Positions 48,549-61,263 of a DNA stretch of 64,000 nt are shown piece by piece (the stretch's first letter is position 1; every line of letters begins with the position of its first letter). Position numbers and translations under genes: made by a program. This DNA comes from Ailanthus altissimus (taxonomy: Eukaryota; Streptophyta; Magnoliopsida; Sapindales; Simaroubaceae), in the NCBI GenBank assembly GCA_946807835.1, contig OX327691.1, positions 756,188 to 820,187 of the forward strand, given 5' to 3'. The notes under the pieces are model-generated. The model saw nothing but the letters and a program-made list of their open reading frames with translations. It made no database searches and was not told where the DNA came from.

Positions 48549-50099
48549 TCTAGCAAAACAAAAACGAACACTCATAATTTATTACTGACTCAAAATAAAG
48601 TGAAACCTAAATACAAAAACAATCCTAGGTTAATTAGATGATCATAATCATTGTCCCAAAAGCTACTAAAATGGCATAAGTCTTTTAAGAACTCATTAAA
48701 CAACTCTCAATAATTCAAAACACCATTCATCAAGTTCTTTATTCTCCCCTATAATTAATCACTTGTGTGTATGTGTGTGTGTGTAATAAGTAAGTAAATA
48801 GATAGATGATACCTAGATTTACTCAATAGCTTATAATAGTATATAAAGAGGAAGTCTCTATATATTTCAATTTATAATAACATTACTATAAGCTTGCTTT
48901 TCATACCACTCTCTACTAATATAGAAATACATATGTCTAGGGATCTATATAGGACTTTTAATTAGCTTGTAATATAAGGCTATGGTCAAAGTGGAATATA
49001 TAAACACTTAGACTTTATCTAAAAACCTTTTGATATCTTATTCTCCTTGGTTTATCTCTTCCCCTAAATTTATGATTTCTTTTAATCATTGTTGTTCAAA
49101 GAATTTCTTCTTTTTCTTAAGCTGTGGTATAAAGAATTTATAGACCTCTTTTTTTTTTTGAATGAATACCCCCAAAATTAGATTGATAAGTACCTTCAAA
49201 ATTTAATTGCTTTCCGCTTCAGTACCTTTTTCTCACAAAACCACAACCTTTTCTCTCTTAAGAATATTTTTAAATAAACACAAGGTTTATGGTGTTACGG
49301 GTAGTTGTAGATAAATAAGCTTAAAGTCTTGAGGCTTGTAATGTGGTTAAACAAAAAAAATAGGTATTTAGGCTCAAAATGGGTAATTATGAGTAAATAT
49401 ACATCTAAGGTAAGATAAAAAGGCTCAATCGATTCAAAGATAGCCTAATGTCATTTTTTTATTCATGTATTTCCTAAGATTTTTCTTAAGTAATAATCAA
49501 GCAAGTTTAAAGTGTTGATCTTTGAGACTGTAGTGTACTAAGTGTGAGCATCTCTAAGAAATAATTCAACTAATACATGCTTATCTCAATGTGCTCAAAA
49601 TTAAGTGATCAAAAATAAGTTTGAAATTAGTTCAAAATTCTTGGTATGAGAGTTATCTCAAGTGTCTATTGTTTCCTAGGGTTGTATAAATAAATTTAGC
49701 CAATATTTTATTTTTTATTATAGACTAATGATCATCATGTCAACCAAAAACTAACAACTAAAAAAAATTAACACGCAAGACAACCAAAAAGATTTATACA
49801 GTAGAAACAAACACAAGATAAGTGTTTTCCATTCCCAAACTTAAATTTGACATTGTCCTCAATGTCAAAAAATAAAAACTTAAGAGTAAGAAACTTCCTT
49901 GGTAATTAAAATTGTAGCATTGCAGCATTATTGTCTTGATATGATTATGTTTTAACTTTATCTCATAACGTTTGCTATTACTTGTGCTACTTCTTTAAAT
50001 TCTTTATTCCTAAAAGAAAAGGAAATAAAGTAAATAAAAATGAAAATAAACAATTTTAAAAATAAAAATTAATTGGGTTGCCTCCTAGAAAACACTTGA
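48549..50099 (-). other. Non-coding 3' region of element B
   Basis: A/T-rich with no gene. A (TG)n microsatellite lies at 48765-48784, a T-run at 49150-49161, and on the minus strand a GAGGACAATGTC...TTTGGGAATGG motif near 49826-49866, the post-coding signature of this group. Confidence 0.6.
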
Positions 50100-52671
50100 T
50101 TTAATGTCTTTAACTTGACGGGACTTCTTCTATTCTTATGATGGATCAAAGGTGATGGTAGATGCATCTTTGTATGTGTTCTTGTTGGCACTCCTTTCTT
50201 TTGGCTTCTATAGCCTTGCAATTAGGTTTTGGACAGTAGCTTTTTTTTTATTCTCTTTGTGTTTCTCTGGAAAGACTTTAATTTTAGACCCAAAAAAAGT
50301 CTCTTTTGCTTTTCTCTTTGATCCTTTCAGGAAAGTGCTTCTCTTGCTTCTTTTTTTTTTTGTCCTTCTATGTCTCAATGCTTTCTTTTGAATGTGATGA
50401 TTCATGGTGTCCATGTCTTTTAGTTGCAAAAATTATTACTTGTCTGGATGTACCACATCGATGTTGAAACAGTCTTTCATTTTCAGTTGGTAACTTAATT
50501 TCCTTGAAGACTTCGAATTTCCTTGTCTCTTTTTTATACATCAATTACTTTTTATCTAAGGCTAGAAATGGTTGTCCAATAGTGATTGGAATCTCCTTGT
50601 CTTCTTCTATATCTATAACGATAAAATTAGCAGGGAAGATGAACTTGTCCACTTTTACTAGCATGCCCTCTATGATTCAATTAGGATAGGTGAGAGTTCG
50701 ACAGACAAGTTAGAAAGTGACATTAATAGGCTTAACTTCTCTCAAACCTAACTTCTTATAGACAGAGAGGGGTATGAGATTTATACTCATTTATAGATTG
50801 CAAAGTGCTTTTCCAAAATCATAGTTTCCAATGGAACATGGTATGGTAAAGCTCCCAAGATCTTTGAGCTTAGGAGGTAGCTTATTTTGAAGAATAATGC
50901 TACACTCCTCTATTAGTGCTATAGCCTCATAATCCTCCGGTCACTTCTTTTTTGATAGAATTCTCTTCATAAACTTGACGTAGGTAGGCATTTGTTCAAG
51001 CGCATCTGTAAAAAGAAGATTAATATTTGAAAATTTCTTACAAATTTTAAGAAATTTTTAGAATTGCTTATCTAGTTTCTTCTTTTACAGCCTTTGAGGG
51101 AATGGTGGAGGTGGATTGAAAGACTGCATTGGTTGATTCTGCATGTTGCTACTAGTATTTTCTATTAAGTTTGTACTTTTCTGCACTTCAGAATTTTCTT
51201 CACTTATATACGAGTTTCTACAGTCTTTTTTGCACTTTTCTGCGTTTCTGCATTATTTTTTGGACTATTTTGTTGTTGATTTTCTATTGCTGCACTTGTT
51301 AAAAGCCTCTATAGCCTTTAAGAAAAAATTATTTGTAGTCTATAAGGCTGTACTTTATTATGTTGTACTACCCTTTCATTCTCCTTATTGTTTGGAATGC
51401 TTAAAGATGGGTGTTGAGGTTTATTGTCGAGTAAGACCTTACCAATTCTTAAGGGAGATAATTTGGCATTGCTATATATTTCCTCATGGATTAGCATTGG
51501 TGTCACTTGGTAGAGCTCCTTAAGGTCTCTTATTAATCGTTGCAATAAGTTATCTCATTTGAATCTCTAAATTCTTCAAGGTTGCTGAATGGTTCTGCAT
51601 GATGGCATCATTTGACTTCATATAATGCATAAGCATATCTTCCAAGGTTTGCTTTTTCTCTAGCGATGGCTAAAATTCTAGGGGATTTATTAGTCTAGAT
51701 GACTGCCCTTGGTTGCTCCTTTAAGAGAAGTTTAGATGATCTCTCTATCCTTTATTGTAAAAGTTAGAATATGAATTATTTTACTGTTGGTTGAAGTTTC
51801 CCACATAACTTACTAATTTCATGCACCGCTCATCTATTTGGTTATCACCACAAAAATTACAAGTCACGTGTTGAGTTTTGACGGTGTTCAATGCATCAAA
51901 CTTCTTAGATAATATGTTAATTTACACTACTAATACATTGAATGCATCAATCTTAAGAACACCACCAACTTTCTTAAGTGTAACCCTTTCAACTAGCCAT
52001 TGATATCTATTTACTCCATCTCATCTAATAAATCATAAGCCTCCTCTATAGACTTATTCATTAAAGCTCCTCCATCCTCGACATCTACAATAATCCTTAA
52101 ATGGCCTACTAATCCATTGTAGAACGTTTGGACTAATAGTCATTTAGAGACCTTATAATGAGGACACTTCCTCAACATATCCTTGAATTGTTCCATTGCC
52201 TCATATAGTGACTTGCCATCAATTTAAACAAATGAGATGATGTTATTCCTCATCTTTGCTATCTTTGTTGAGGGGAAAAACTTTGTTAGAAAATTCTATC
52301 ACTAGGTCATCTCATGTCGATATGGATTCGGATGGCAACGACATCAACTAACTCTTGACATTATCCCTCAAGGAAAAAGAGAATAATCTAAGTCTGATAG
52401 CATCGTCTAAGACTTCATTGTACTTAAATGTATAGCAAATTTCCAAAAAATTTACAATGTGCATATTTGGATCATCATTAAGAGCATTGTTGAATTATAC
52501 AGACTCTTTCAGCATCTAAATAGTACTCGGCTTGATATCAAAGTTGTTTTCATTGACGGTTAATCGCAGAATACTAGATTGAATACCATCTACAGTATGA
52601 ACTTCATAATCCTTTAAAGATCTCTGTGGTATCATAGGCTCAAATATAGGATTATTGATGTCTTCTTCCAT
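50100..52671 (-). pseudogene. Element B gag-protease polyprotein
   Basis: ATG at 52671 (MEEDINNPIFEPMIP). Gag pieces: IRLRLFSFSLRDNVKSWL-like text near 52340-52400 (with a stop at the W position) and STWDDLVIEFSNKVFPSTK near 52260-52315. Protease region at 50745-50860: CSIGNYDFGKALCNL and INLIPLSVYKKLGL, where the DLGAS loop reads NL-stop-MS. VKVDKFIFPANFIVIDIEED follows near 50615-50680, then a lysine-rich tail near 50210-50430. The reading passes directly to the post-coding motif, with no RT sequence. Frames on the opposite strand (51143-51523, 50152-50391) are shadows. Confidence 0.8.
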
Positions 52672-52874
52672 GCCTCTTAATTGGCGCTGCTTATATTGAA
52701 TTTTTCATAATGTTCTTTCGATCTCAAAATATAAAAAATGTCAAATCTACACCTTTTGTCCTTCACATGTACTCTTAAAACAAAATTTAAAAACAAATAA
52801 AAGTAAACAAAAAAAAATAGATTAAAAGCAAGATAGTTTAATATTGTTACTAATCTAAGAATAGAAAAAATTAG

Positions 52875-52892
52875 TCCCTAGCAACGGTGCCA
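52875..52892 (-). promoter_or_regulatory. Primer-binding site, tRNA-Asp type, duplicate 1
   Basis: Minus strand TGGCACCGTTGCTAGGGA; the LTR end follows at 52902. Confidence 0.8.
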
Positions 52893-52901
52893 AAAACTTA
52901 A

Positions 52902-53785
52902 TGTATGCAATAATAGCTAAGCGCAAATGCACGCTATCGTAACAAGTAATATAAGAATGATGTCTAAGTATCATTCCCATAGGAACTTATTTAATCTACT
53001 TCTTTCGATCAAATACTAAAATTAATCCTACGTACTTTTACAAGACATCAAAAGATGAAGTTTATCTAATTAATCTAATTCTATCAAATTAAACTAAATC
53101 TTAATAAAATAAATGCAAGCAAGGGTTTCAAATTCACCAATCAAAAGCAATCTTTTGACTTATCCCCTAATAATCTACACCTTTTGTCCTTCACATGTAC
53201 TCTTAAAACAAAATTTAAAAACAAATCAAAGTAAACAAAAAAAAAATAGATTAAAAGCAAGATAGTTTAATATTGTTACTAATCTAAGAATAGAAAAAAT
53301 TAGTCCCTAGCAACGGCGCCAAAAACTTAATGTATGCAATAATAGCTAAGCGCAAATGCACGATATCGTAACAAGTAATATAAGAATGATGTCTAAGTAT
53401 CATTCCCATAGGAACTTATTTAATCTACTTCTTTCGATCAAATACTAAAATTAATCCTACGTACTTTTACAAGACATCAAAAGATGAAGTTTATCTAATT
53501 AATCTAATTCTATCAAATTAAACTAAATCTTAATAAAAAAAATGCAAGCAAGGGTTTCAAATTCACCAATCAAAAGCAATCTTTTGACTTATCCCCTAAT
53601 ATTTCATGAAACTTATTAATATCTTTATTAATCTCTTAATAATAAATTGTTGGCTAGACTCTAACTTCATTATAAGCCTCCATTGATTGTAAAATAGCTA
53701 TATTACACCCTAACAATTACTTATATGTCTATGGTAATCCGAATAGAATGTAATTCATTAAGAACAAGTCTTATCATGTTATACA
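52902..53785 (-). repeat. Element B 5' LTR remnant
   Basis: Includes the duplicated part; the continuous LTR is 53331-53785. Related to the LTR at 40341-41635 in reverse orientation (for example CTATGGTAATC near 53731 against GATTACCATAG near 41232). The rest is cut off by the copia LTR at 53786. Confidence 0.75.
53304..53321 (-). promoter_or_regulatory. Primer-binding site, tRNA-Asp type, duplicate 2
   Basis: Minus strand TGGCGCCGTTGCTAGGGA, one base closer to the tRNA-Asp complement than duplicate 1; the LTR end follows at 53331. Confidence 0.8.
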
Positions 53786-55138
53786 TATTGAGATTTGTGC
53801 TTACGTGCCATCCCTTTATGTATGAATATTTGTTTAATATTTATACTACTATTATCATTTCATCACATCGCTAATTATATTTTATATATGGTAAGATGCT
53901 TGTAACATATTAGACATTGTACGATCTGAAAGAGTTTAGATCTGGTCTAAATGAGTTTAGATTAGTGCTAAGAATTAGCAACACTGAAAGTTGTAAATGC
54001 TAAGAATTGGCACTTATAAGATTTATCAGGTTATAAGAGTCAATGATATCTAAAGAGTTAAAGCCTTGTCTGAAATTGGACAAAGACCTGAGATATATTA
54101 GTAATGACGTAGTTGTAAAGAGTTGCACATAGTGCTAGAAAATGTCATTATACAAATATGTTCTCAAATATTATGTTCTTGATCTATCTTCACTGATGCT
54201 GGTCTGTCAGTGAATACCTTAATAAATATATAGATTAATGTATATCTATATTGGTCCAGATGGTTAGTCTTAGCAAACCATGAGTTTAGTGGAAGCTCGT
54301 ATAGAGATACAGGTATTCAGTAAGGACTGAATACTGAACTGACTCACAAAGATCTTCAATAGATATCCCATAAAGCTGTCAATGAAGGGTCTTTCAAGTT
54401 GAGTAGTATTCGTGGTCCTTTGACCTAAGTGCCACAGTGGGCTTGTAAGTGATCCACTATACTTTGGTTCCACACATGTCAGAAACCTTTCATGGTCTGA
54501 CCGCTGGGTGTCACTAGGTATGGTCCGCTTATGGAGTTTGGTATGCATAGATATGTGATCCATCAGCTCATTTGGGTGAGTATTATATCCTAATGCCCTA
54601 AGATTATATTTCAGAAAGTCTTATGGTCATAAGCAGTAATTCCTGAGAAAAGAGTTTAACCCTAGGGTTAAATAATATTACAAAAGTGTTTAGGAATATT
54701 ATTTATTGAAATACAATTCTAGAATAAGCTTTCGATCGGGCATATAGAGATTTGACAGTGTTGATCTATATCTCCGATCTACCCGAATATAAATGATGGA
54801 GGGATTATATGAATATGTTATACTTAACTTTTATGGTCTAACTCACCGCTTTGTGATATCCGTAACGTGTGTGTGGGGCATTGTTCACGGATGTATAGAG
54901 AAATTCCATATGACAATTCAGGCGTGGACCTAGAGAGTTTTACAATATGAAGTGTACTCGTTGTGCACTGGGGTAGCATAATGGATCGAACAGTTCCATC
55001 CTAGAAATTCCAGCAAACCGAAAATATATTTCAGGGTTTCTCGAGTTGTGCACTTGTCTAGACTTAAATGTTAAGTATATCGGTTAATTAGTTGACAAGA
55101 GTTATTCACTAATTAGATATTAGAAAGTGGCACAATGT
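53786..55138 (+). repeat. Copia LTR, copy 3, truncated
   Basis: Reverse orientation relative to copies 1 and 2. Starts TATTGAGATTTGTGC and runs to GTGGCACAAT, where about 800 bp are lost. The 97-aa frame at 54270-54563 is a shadow of the same frame seen at 9824. Confidence 0.85.
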
Positions 55139-55809
55139 TAAATTTCATTGATTATTAGTTTATAAACTTAATTATTATAATTGATTTATTCTATCTTGAT
55201 CTTAATGCTTTCATTATACCTAATCAATATTTTGAATGATTGAGAAACCATGATGAACTTGACAAAGGAATTCATGTGTTTAACCTAGGATAGTTTGATA
55301 CATAATAATAGGGTAACAACTATGAGTTTCATCCAGGATAGATAAATACCTAGGTGGCATGTATGATATTATTTACACTTAATCTTAATGAATTATATTC
55401 TGATTTAATTATCATAGACAGATAGATGATCGGTAGAATGTATAATATAGTTACTCGACCATCGACAGAAGGTTGTAATGAGATTAGTGTCTAAGTCAAT
55501 AATTTATATTAAGTGATTAACTAAGTAGTTAATGAGTCCAATGAAACACTAAGGGATCAGTCTATCCTAGATTATTATCCTTTAGTGAATTTATTTATTT
55601 GTTTATTTGCTATTTAAATTAAGTTTTAGGTTAATCAATTGAATTTTAGATTTTAGGTTTTTGGATAAAAGTAAAGTAGGTAAACTTTTAGTAATTGATT
55701 GAAAGAATTAGATCGTATAGTCCTTGTGGGATCGATACTTGGACTTTAAATCTTATATTACTTGATACGATAGCGTGCACTTGCGCTTAACTATTATAGC
55801 ATACAATCA
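55139..55809 (+). repeat. LTR fragment of the 40341 family
   Basis: Aligned with about 40970-41635, ending TACAATCA. No primer site follows, so it is a truncated solo LTR or end fragment. Confidence 0.8.
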
Positions 55810-56025
55810 GTTTCTCATTTTTCTTTGCTGGAAGGTCTCTTGCTTGCTACAAAAGGGAAACTAAAAGTGAATAAAGTGTTGAAAGAACCCCTAAAGGGCA
55901 TTTTCATAACCTTAAACCAGCTTTAATCCTCATCGGTCATTTATAATGAATGAACCAAATCATCCAGCGCCAAAGATGAGTCTTCAACTGAATGAACATG
56001 ACGGTTCAGGTTATAAGGGAATGGA
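55810..56025. other. Unassigned flank with imperfect 119-bp repeat
   Basis: CAGCTTTAATC occurs at 55918 and, once the LTR at 56026-57459 is removed, again 119 bp later (57476). Both are followed by AATGAA-GAAC and AAAGATG text. No coding signal; probably part of an older element. Confidence 0.4.
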
Positions 56026-57459
56026 TGAAGCGACAATTCTATATCTTAAATTAAGTGCAAGCATACACTATCTTATGTAAGTAATAAAGGGACTAAATAA
56101 GTCTGATGTCGAATCCACAGGGATAATTTCTTCTTTTTTAACCAATTACTAAAATTATGTCTTCCTAATAATTATTCAAAAAAATTAAAATCTAAGAATA
56201 AATGTAGAAAATATAAAAGCAAAACATATTGCAAAGAGAATTAGGTGATAGCAATATAGAGAAAACCTAAGATTAATTTTATTCCTCAATATGCTTTCTA
56301 ATGATTAATCTTCTAATATTTAACTCCCTTAGTCTTTGTTATTGATCAAGACACTAATATATTCACAAGCCTCTTCCAAGGTCATGCAAGTATACCTTAA
56401 TTTACCAAATACCTATATTCCTATGGTACTTGTAACAAATTAAGATTCATTAAGATTAAGTCTTATTGATCATACATGCCAATTAGGTATATTCTTATCC
56501 TAAATTGAAACTTGCATATGCAACATTGAATGTTACTCTACAATCATACATCAAATTACCTAGGTGTAAATATTATGATTCATCTTCCGAGTTTATCAAC
56601 AATATTACCAATTCATTCACTATATATTGGCCAGATATATTGAAGCATTAAGATCAAGTAATTTGAATATCAAAGAACTAAGTTTATTAAATATTCAAAA
56701 GATATGGTAATTAAGCACACATATTGAGTTCAAGTATTAACCCTAGAAAATAAGTTTAGTTCATGACTACAAGAGAACAGCAGTAAAAATAATAATAAAT
56801 CATGATACAATCAATAGCAAACCGATATAGACGTTGAATTGCTCTTGATTGCGCTGCCTAAGATACTCTTAACGCTGAAGAACGCATTGAATCTCTCTCT
56901 AAAGTTGCTTCAATTAAACTCCTATTGCTCTCTAAGGCTTGTATTTTGTATTCTTGGTGTTCTTGAATTGCTCTAGGTTGCTTTGGATGATTCTTAATGG
57001 CTGGGAACGAGTGACTTTTTATAGGGATTGATATGAGCTTGAAAATCTTAATTCTCGTCGGACTAGGACTCGCGCTACCGCTGGGGCGCTATGCTTCTGT
57101 TGCTGGGGCGTTATGCTTCTGTCGCTGGGATGACGCGTGTAAAAGGCATCACCGCTGGGGCAGTGGCGTGATGGCGCTGGGGCGTTGTCCTATTGCTGGT
57201 GCGGTGACTATTTGGCGCTGGGGCACCAGATGCGACTTAACCAGTTTGTTTTCCTAATTTCAATCGTTGTTCCAGCACTGGGGCAGTAATCCTCGTGGCG
57301 CTGGGGCGATGGACACATACTTTAAAAACTTTGCATTTTAAATTTTGTTCAAGTCCCTATAAATAAGAATAATGCACATAAATGATCATTTATTCTCATA
57401 AAATAATAAAATATCAAAATAAAAATATGAGAAAATATATGAAAAATTTGCCCTTATCA
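56026..57459 (-). repeat. Solo LTR with ATGGA target duplication
   Basis: 1434 bp. The minus strand starts TGATAAGGGCAAAT and ends in TTCA (56026). ATGGA is repeated at 56021-56025 and 57460-57464. A TATAAAAA box lies at 57016-57023 (minus), with a G+C-rich block of repeated GCTGGGGCG (+ strand) at 57080-57310 upstream of it. The frame at 57033 is a shadow. Confidence 0.9.
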
Positions 57460-57464
57460 ATGGA

Positions 57465-57551
57465 ATGCCCCAAGACAGCTTTAATCTTTACCGTTCTTTC
57501 AAAATGAACGAACTAGATTATCTTGTTCCCAAAGATGTCCCTTTAGCTAAA
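57465..57551. other. Short unassigned flank between two LTRs
   Basis: Right half of the sequence split by the solo LTR; see 55810-56025. Confidence 0.4.
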
Positions 57552-60500
57552 TGTTTTGGGGATCTAATACACGTGTGTATGTATGTGCAATTGTGTCTAT
57601 TGCCTAAAATATGTATCATATATATATTATACGTGGCAGAGGCGTTTAAATTATACAATAAATAATATATTAATCACATTAATATATTAGAAAGGTTGAG
57701 AACTCACCTGAACATATAACGTTATACACGTATATCTTCAGAGTTTGCATGGAGACCAACTCATGGGCAGTTTTAGTCACCAACACGGTGGGCTTGGTGA
57801 GCTAGAAAAACAACCCTATATCCAGCACGGGATTAACTCTTAACCCCAAAATGGCTAGTGGTATGTTTTCTTCCTTTTCTCTAAAAGGAAAGGAAATGGA
57901 AATATAAAACAATTCATAATTTCTACTTTTGGAACCAAAGAGAAAAATAAAACAATTTCATTTTTCTTCTTCTTTATTTTATTTTCTTCTTCTTCTTCTT
58001 CTTCTCTTCTTTTCGGCTCCAAAATTGCTCATTTTCCTATCAAAATACACACACACCAAATTCACACACATATCTCACTATTTATATCTAATAATAATAA
58101 TATAATATAAATGGGTGACAACTATTTGGCACCTAAAATAAAATACTATTATATATAATAATATATAATATAATATAATAATGAGATATTTATGATTATT
58201 TAACAATTAAATAATTATTTTGCCCCTCATAAATAGTTACCAAGTATATCCCCTAGTGGGTCTCACGAAACTCGCACTTAGGTAAACTCAATCGAGGGTC
58301 CACAAGACACTACGTGTCATTATACAATTAGTAAATAATAATTATTGACTAATTATTGTATTTAACACTTAAATATAGACACGCACGCATTCCAGTGGTA
58401 GCGCTAAATATAGTTGGATTAAACAAATTAATCTAGCACGATGCGTAAGTGCACAATGAGTACACTCCATATCGCGGGACTCCCTGTGTCCACTCCCGCT
58501 TCGTCAAATGGAACTATTCTATGAGTTCGTGAACATTGCCCCACGCACACGTCATAAATTTACAAATCAATGCGTTGAACCATATAAGTTGAGGTTATAA
58601 TGCATACGTATAGTCCTTCTAACATGAAATCCTGGATGTGCTGAGGATATAGATTATCACCGTCAAATCCCCATATGCTCATCCATGTCATATCTATAGA
58701 CTTGTATCTCACTGAACAATATGTGCAAATATCTTTGCCATATTATTCCACTCTAGCAGAAACTCTTTCCTAGGATTAATGCTTGTGGCTACAAGACTTT
58801 ATGAGATACAATCTTGAAGCATCTGGATATCTAACTCTCTATACGAGCTGACAGCTCCCATATTTGTACACACAAAACTCCATAAGCATCGGACCATACC
58901 TAGCAATCACACCATAAAAGGTTTGTGACATTCGTGGAACCAAAGTATGGTGGATCACTGATGAATACATGAAAATGCATATTTGTTAAGAGATTCAGTC
59001 ACCATTTAATGCCATTAATTTTAGCATTTTTTGTATTTTTAGCTTGAAATAAAGTGTTCTCCTTAAATTGTGATTAATGAATGTTATTTGGATAGGTTTA
59101 GGTAAAATGAACATAACTCTCAATGTAGAAATCAAAATGAAGAAATTCTTGAACTTAGTGCAACATGACTCAATCTTATACAAATTTTAAGAATAGTGGA
59201 AAAGCCAAAATCAACATGTTATGGGCCAAAAATTGAGATACAATAGAATCAGGCTACAACTTCTGTCTAGCTTGACCCAACTCATGTATTTGGACCGTAT
59301 CTCACAAAATACGTACTCAATTGGTATAATTCTTAAAGTTGTGAAATATTGACATAATTATCAACAACTCTTATGTTGATGGTAAAGTCCAAATTAGTCG
59401 TTATCATAGACCAAATTGCATTGCAAGTGGGTAAAATGGTTGTTGGCCGAAATCTGATGTATCTTTGGAATCTTTCTCATATCGCATTGGATACTCATCC
59501 AATTTGCATGAACTCAGTGCCTATGGAAAGAAGAGATAAAATTCTACAACTTTTATGTCGGCCACAAAGGCTACATCGGTCATGTACATTATCAAAAACG
59601 TGCTACAAGTGGATGAACGAGCTATTGGCCTAAACTTATTGAAGATTGATGTCATCCATGACATATTTCCATTCATTGCCTATATAAGGAGACTCTTAAG
59701 ATATTTTCAACATTAGATAATTCTCTCTTCTTTTCTTCTCATTAACATGTATTTTAATTTAGGCTAGAGTTTTTGGTAAGGCTAAGAGATGAACTTTTAT
59801 GTGTAATAAATCCACTTCTATGCTTTGATTCATTGTCAAGAGCTACAAATGTTGTAAGTTTGGTTTTGATTAAACTCTTATCTAGTTTATTTTCTATAAT
59901 CCAGAGGTTATAATTCTCATGTCTCATATATGTTCAGTCATGCGTTTCTTATGTGATTCTTGTTGAATTATAATTGTTATTGGTTACATTATTTTATATG
60001 TTAATCTTTTACTGCAATATTGTCAAATTGATATATTGTCGATCTTGGATAACATGTACGGGCAATAAATGTTTGATATTCAAGTTAATCTTTTACTGCA
60101 ATATTGTCAAAATGATATATTGTCGATCTTGGATAACATGTACGGGAAATAAATGTTTGATATTCAAGTTGATCTTTTACTACAATATTGTCAAAATGAT
60201 ATATTGTCGATCTTAGATAACTTGTATAAATAAACATGATTTGTGTTAATATTTGGAAAAGAGTTTTGTCATATCAAATATGCTATATTTTACATATCTT
60301 CCGATTGATTATTTAGATGTAAAACTGTCAATTGAGTTATAAACACTGAATCAAAGTGTAGAGTAGATTTATAAAGCATAATTGTGATTCTCGAAGCCTT
60401 GTTTGAATTATCATAAGACATTTCCTTCAAATCATAGACAATTCTATCTCATCCACTTAAATCAATTAATTTTATCCTTTGCTACTGCTTTAATATTTTA

Positions 60501-61250
60501 CTTTACCAACCTATTTTGCCAAGAGCTTCCTCGTGGGATCAACACCTCAATCTATACTGCGATAGCCTCGTTATATTTTGAGCGTAAACAATCACTTATA
60601 AGCCCACAGTGGCACTCAGGTCAAAGGACCACATATATTACTCAACTTGAGAGGACCCTTCATTGATGGCTTACATAGGGTGTCTATCAGAGGCCCTCGT
60701 GAGTCTATCCCATATCCAGTCCTAACTGAATACCTATATGTTAATGCGAGCTCCAAGCTCACAGTCGGCTAGGAATGACCATCTATATCCTATAGGTAAG
60801 ACATATGCTGATCTATATTAAAAGTATCCACCGATAGACCCTCATCGGCAAAAATAGATCAGGAATAAGTATTTGAGAACATACTTGCACAACTAACATT
60901 TTTTAGCACCCGATTGCAACTCTTGCAACTATACAGTTACTAGCATATTCCCAGGTCTGTGTCCCATTACAAACAAGGCTCCAACTCTTAGATCTTCGCT
61001 GAGTATTATAACCAACTAACACTTAGTTGTGCTAACATTTAGCATTTATATCTTTCAGTGTGGCTAAATATGAGCCCTTATCTAAACTCCTTTAGATCTG
61101 ATATGAACTCCTTCAGATTGTACAATGTTTGTGATTTTACATGCATAGTACCATATAAATAGGTATTAGCAATTTAATAGGAATGTACACTTGTATAAAT
61201 ATATAAGTATATGTACATTGAAGGATGGCACGTAAGTATTAACCCTAACA
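57552..61250 (-). repeat. Copia 3' LTR with nested Athila solo LTR
   Basis: Minus strand starts TGTTAGGGTTAAT at 61250. Net length is about 2.06 kb without the insertion. The low-coordinate end is set by comparison with 61901. It contains a (CTT)n tract at 57967-58010 and a TA-rich block near 58090-58190. It is related to the 2.1-kb copia solo LTRs in this window. Confidence 0.8.
58959..60590 (+). repeat. Athila solo LTR with ATCAC target duplication
   Basis: 1632 bp, TGATGAATAC to GAGCGTAAACA, flanked by ATCAC at 58954-58958 and 60591-60595. It carries three copies of the 84-bp repeat (60005, 60089, 60173), where the LTR at 3072 has two. Confidence 0.95.
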
Positions 61251-61263
61251 ATCTCCCACTTGC
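61251..61263 (-). other. Copia polypurine tract
   Basis: Minus strand GCAAGTGGGAGAT directly before the LTR start, the usual copia 3' end. Confidence 0.8.

Larger units (their letters stand above)
52744..53600. repeat. 428-bp tandem duplication spanning primer site and LTR end
   Basis: 52744-53171 and 53172-53600 are nearly identical. Differences include GGTGCC/GGCGCC in the primer site and ACGCTATCG/ACGATATCG in the LTR. Each copy holds leader, primer site and the first 270 bases of the LTR. Confidence 0.95.
48061..53785 (-). mobile_element. Element B: gag-protease-only Athila-like retrotransposon
   Basis: Minus-strand order: 5' LTR remnant (52902-53785), primer site for tRNA-Asp, gag from 52671, protease, a lysine-rich end, the post-coding GGGAGGCAACCC-like motif near 50080, a non-coding 3' region and a 3' LTR remnant ending at 48548. 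RT, RNase H and integrase are not found anywhere. Either a deletion or a member of the gag-only (TR-GAG-like) class. Confidence 0.75.

Noticed and set aside
51143..51523. 126-aa frame on the + strand
   Set aside because: It is the complement of element B gag-protease sequence and is low in complexity (Phe/Leu-rich).
57033..57257. 74-aa Gly/Ala/Trp-rich frame
   Set aside because: It is a translation of the repeated GCTGGGGCG block in a solo LTR.
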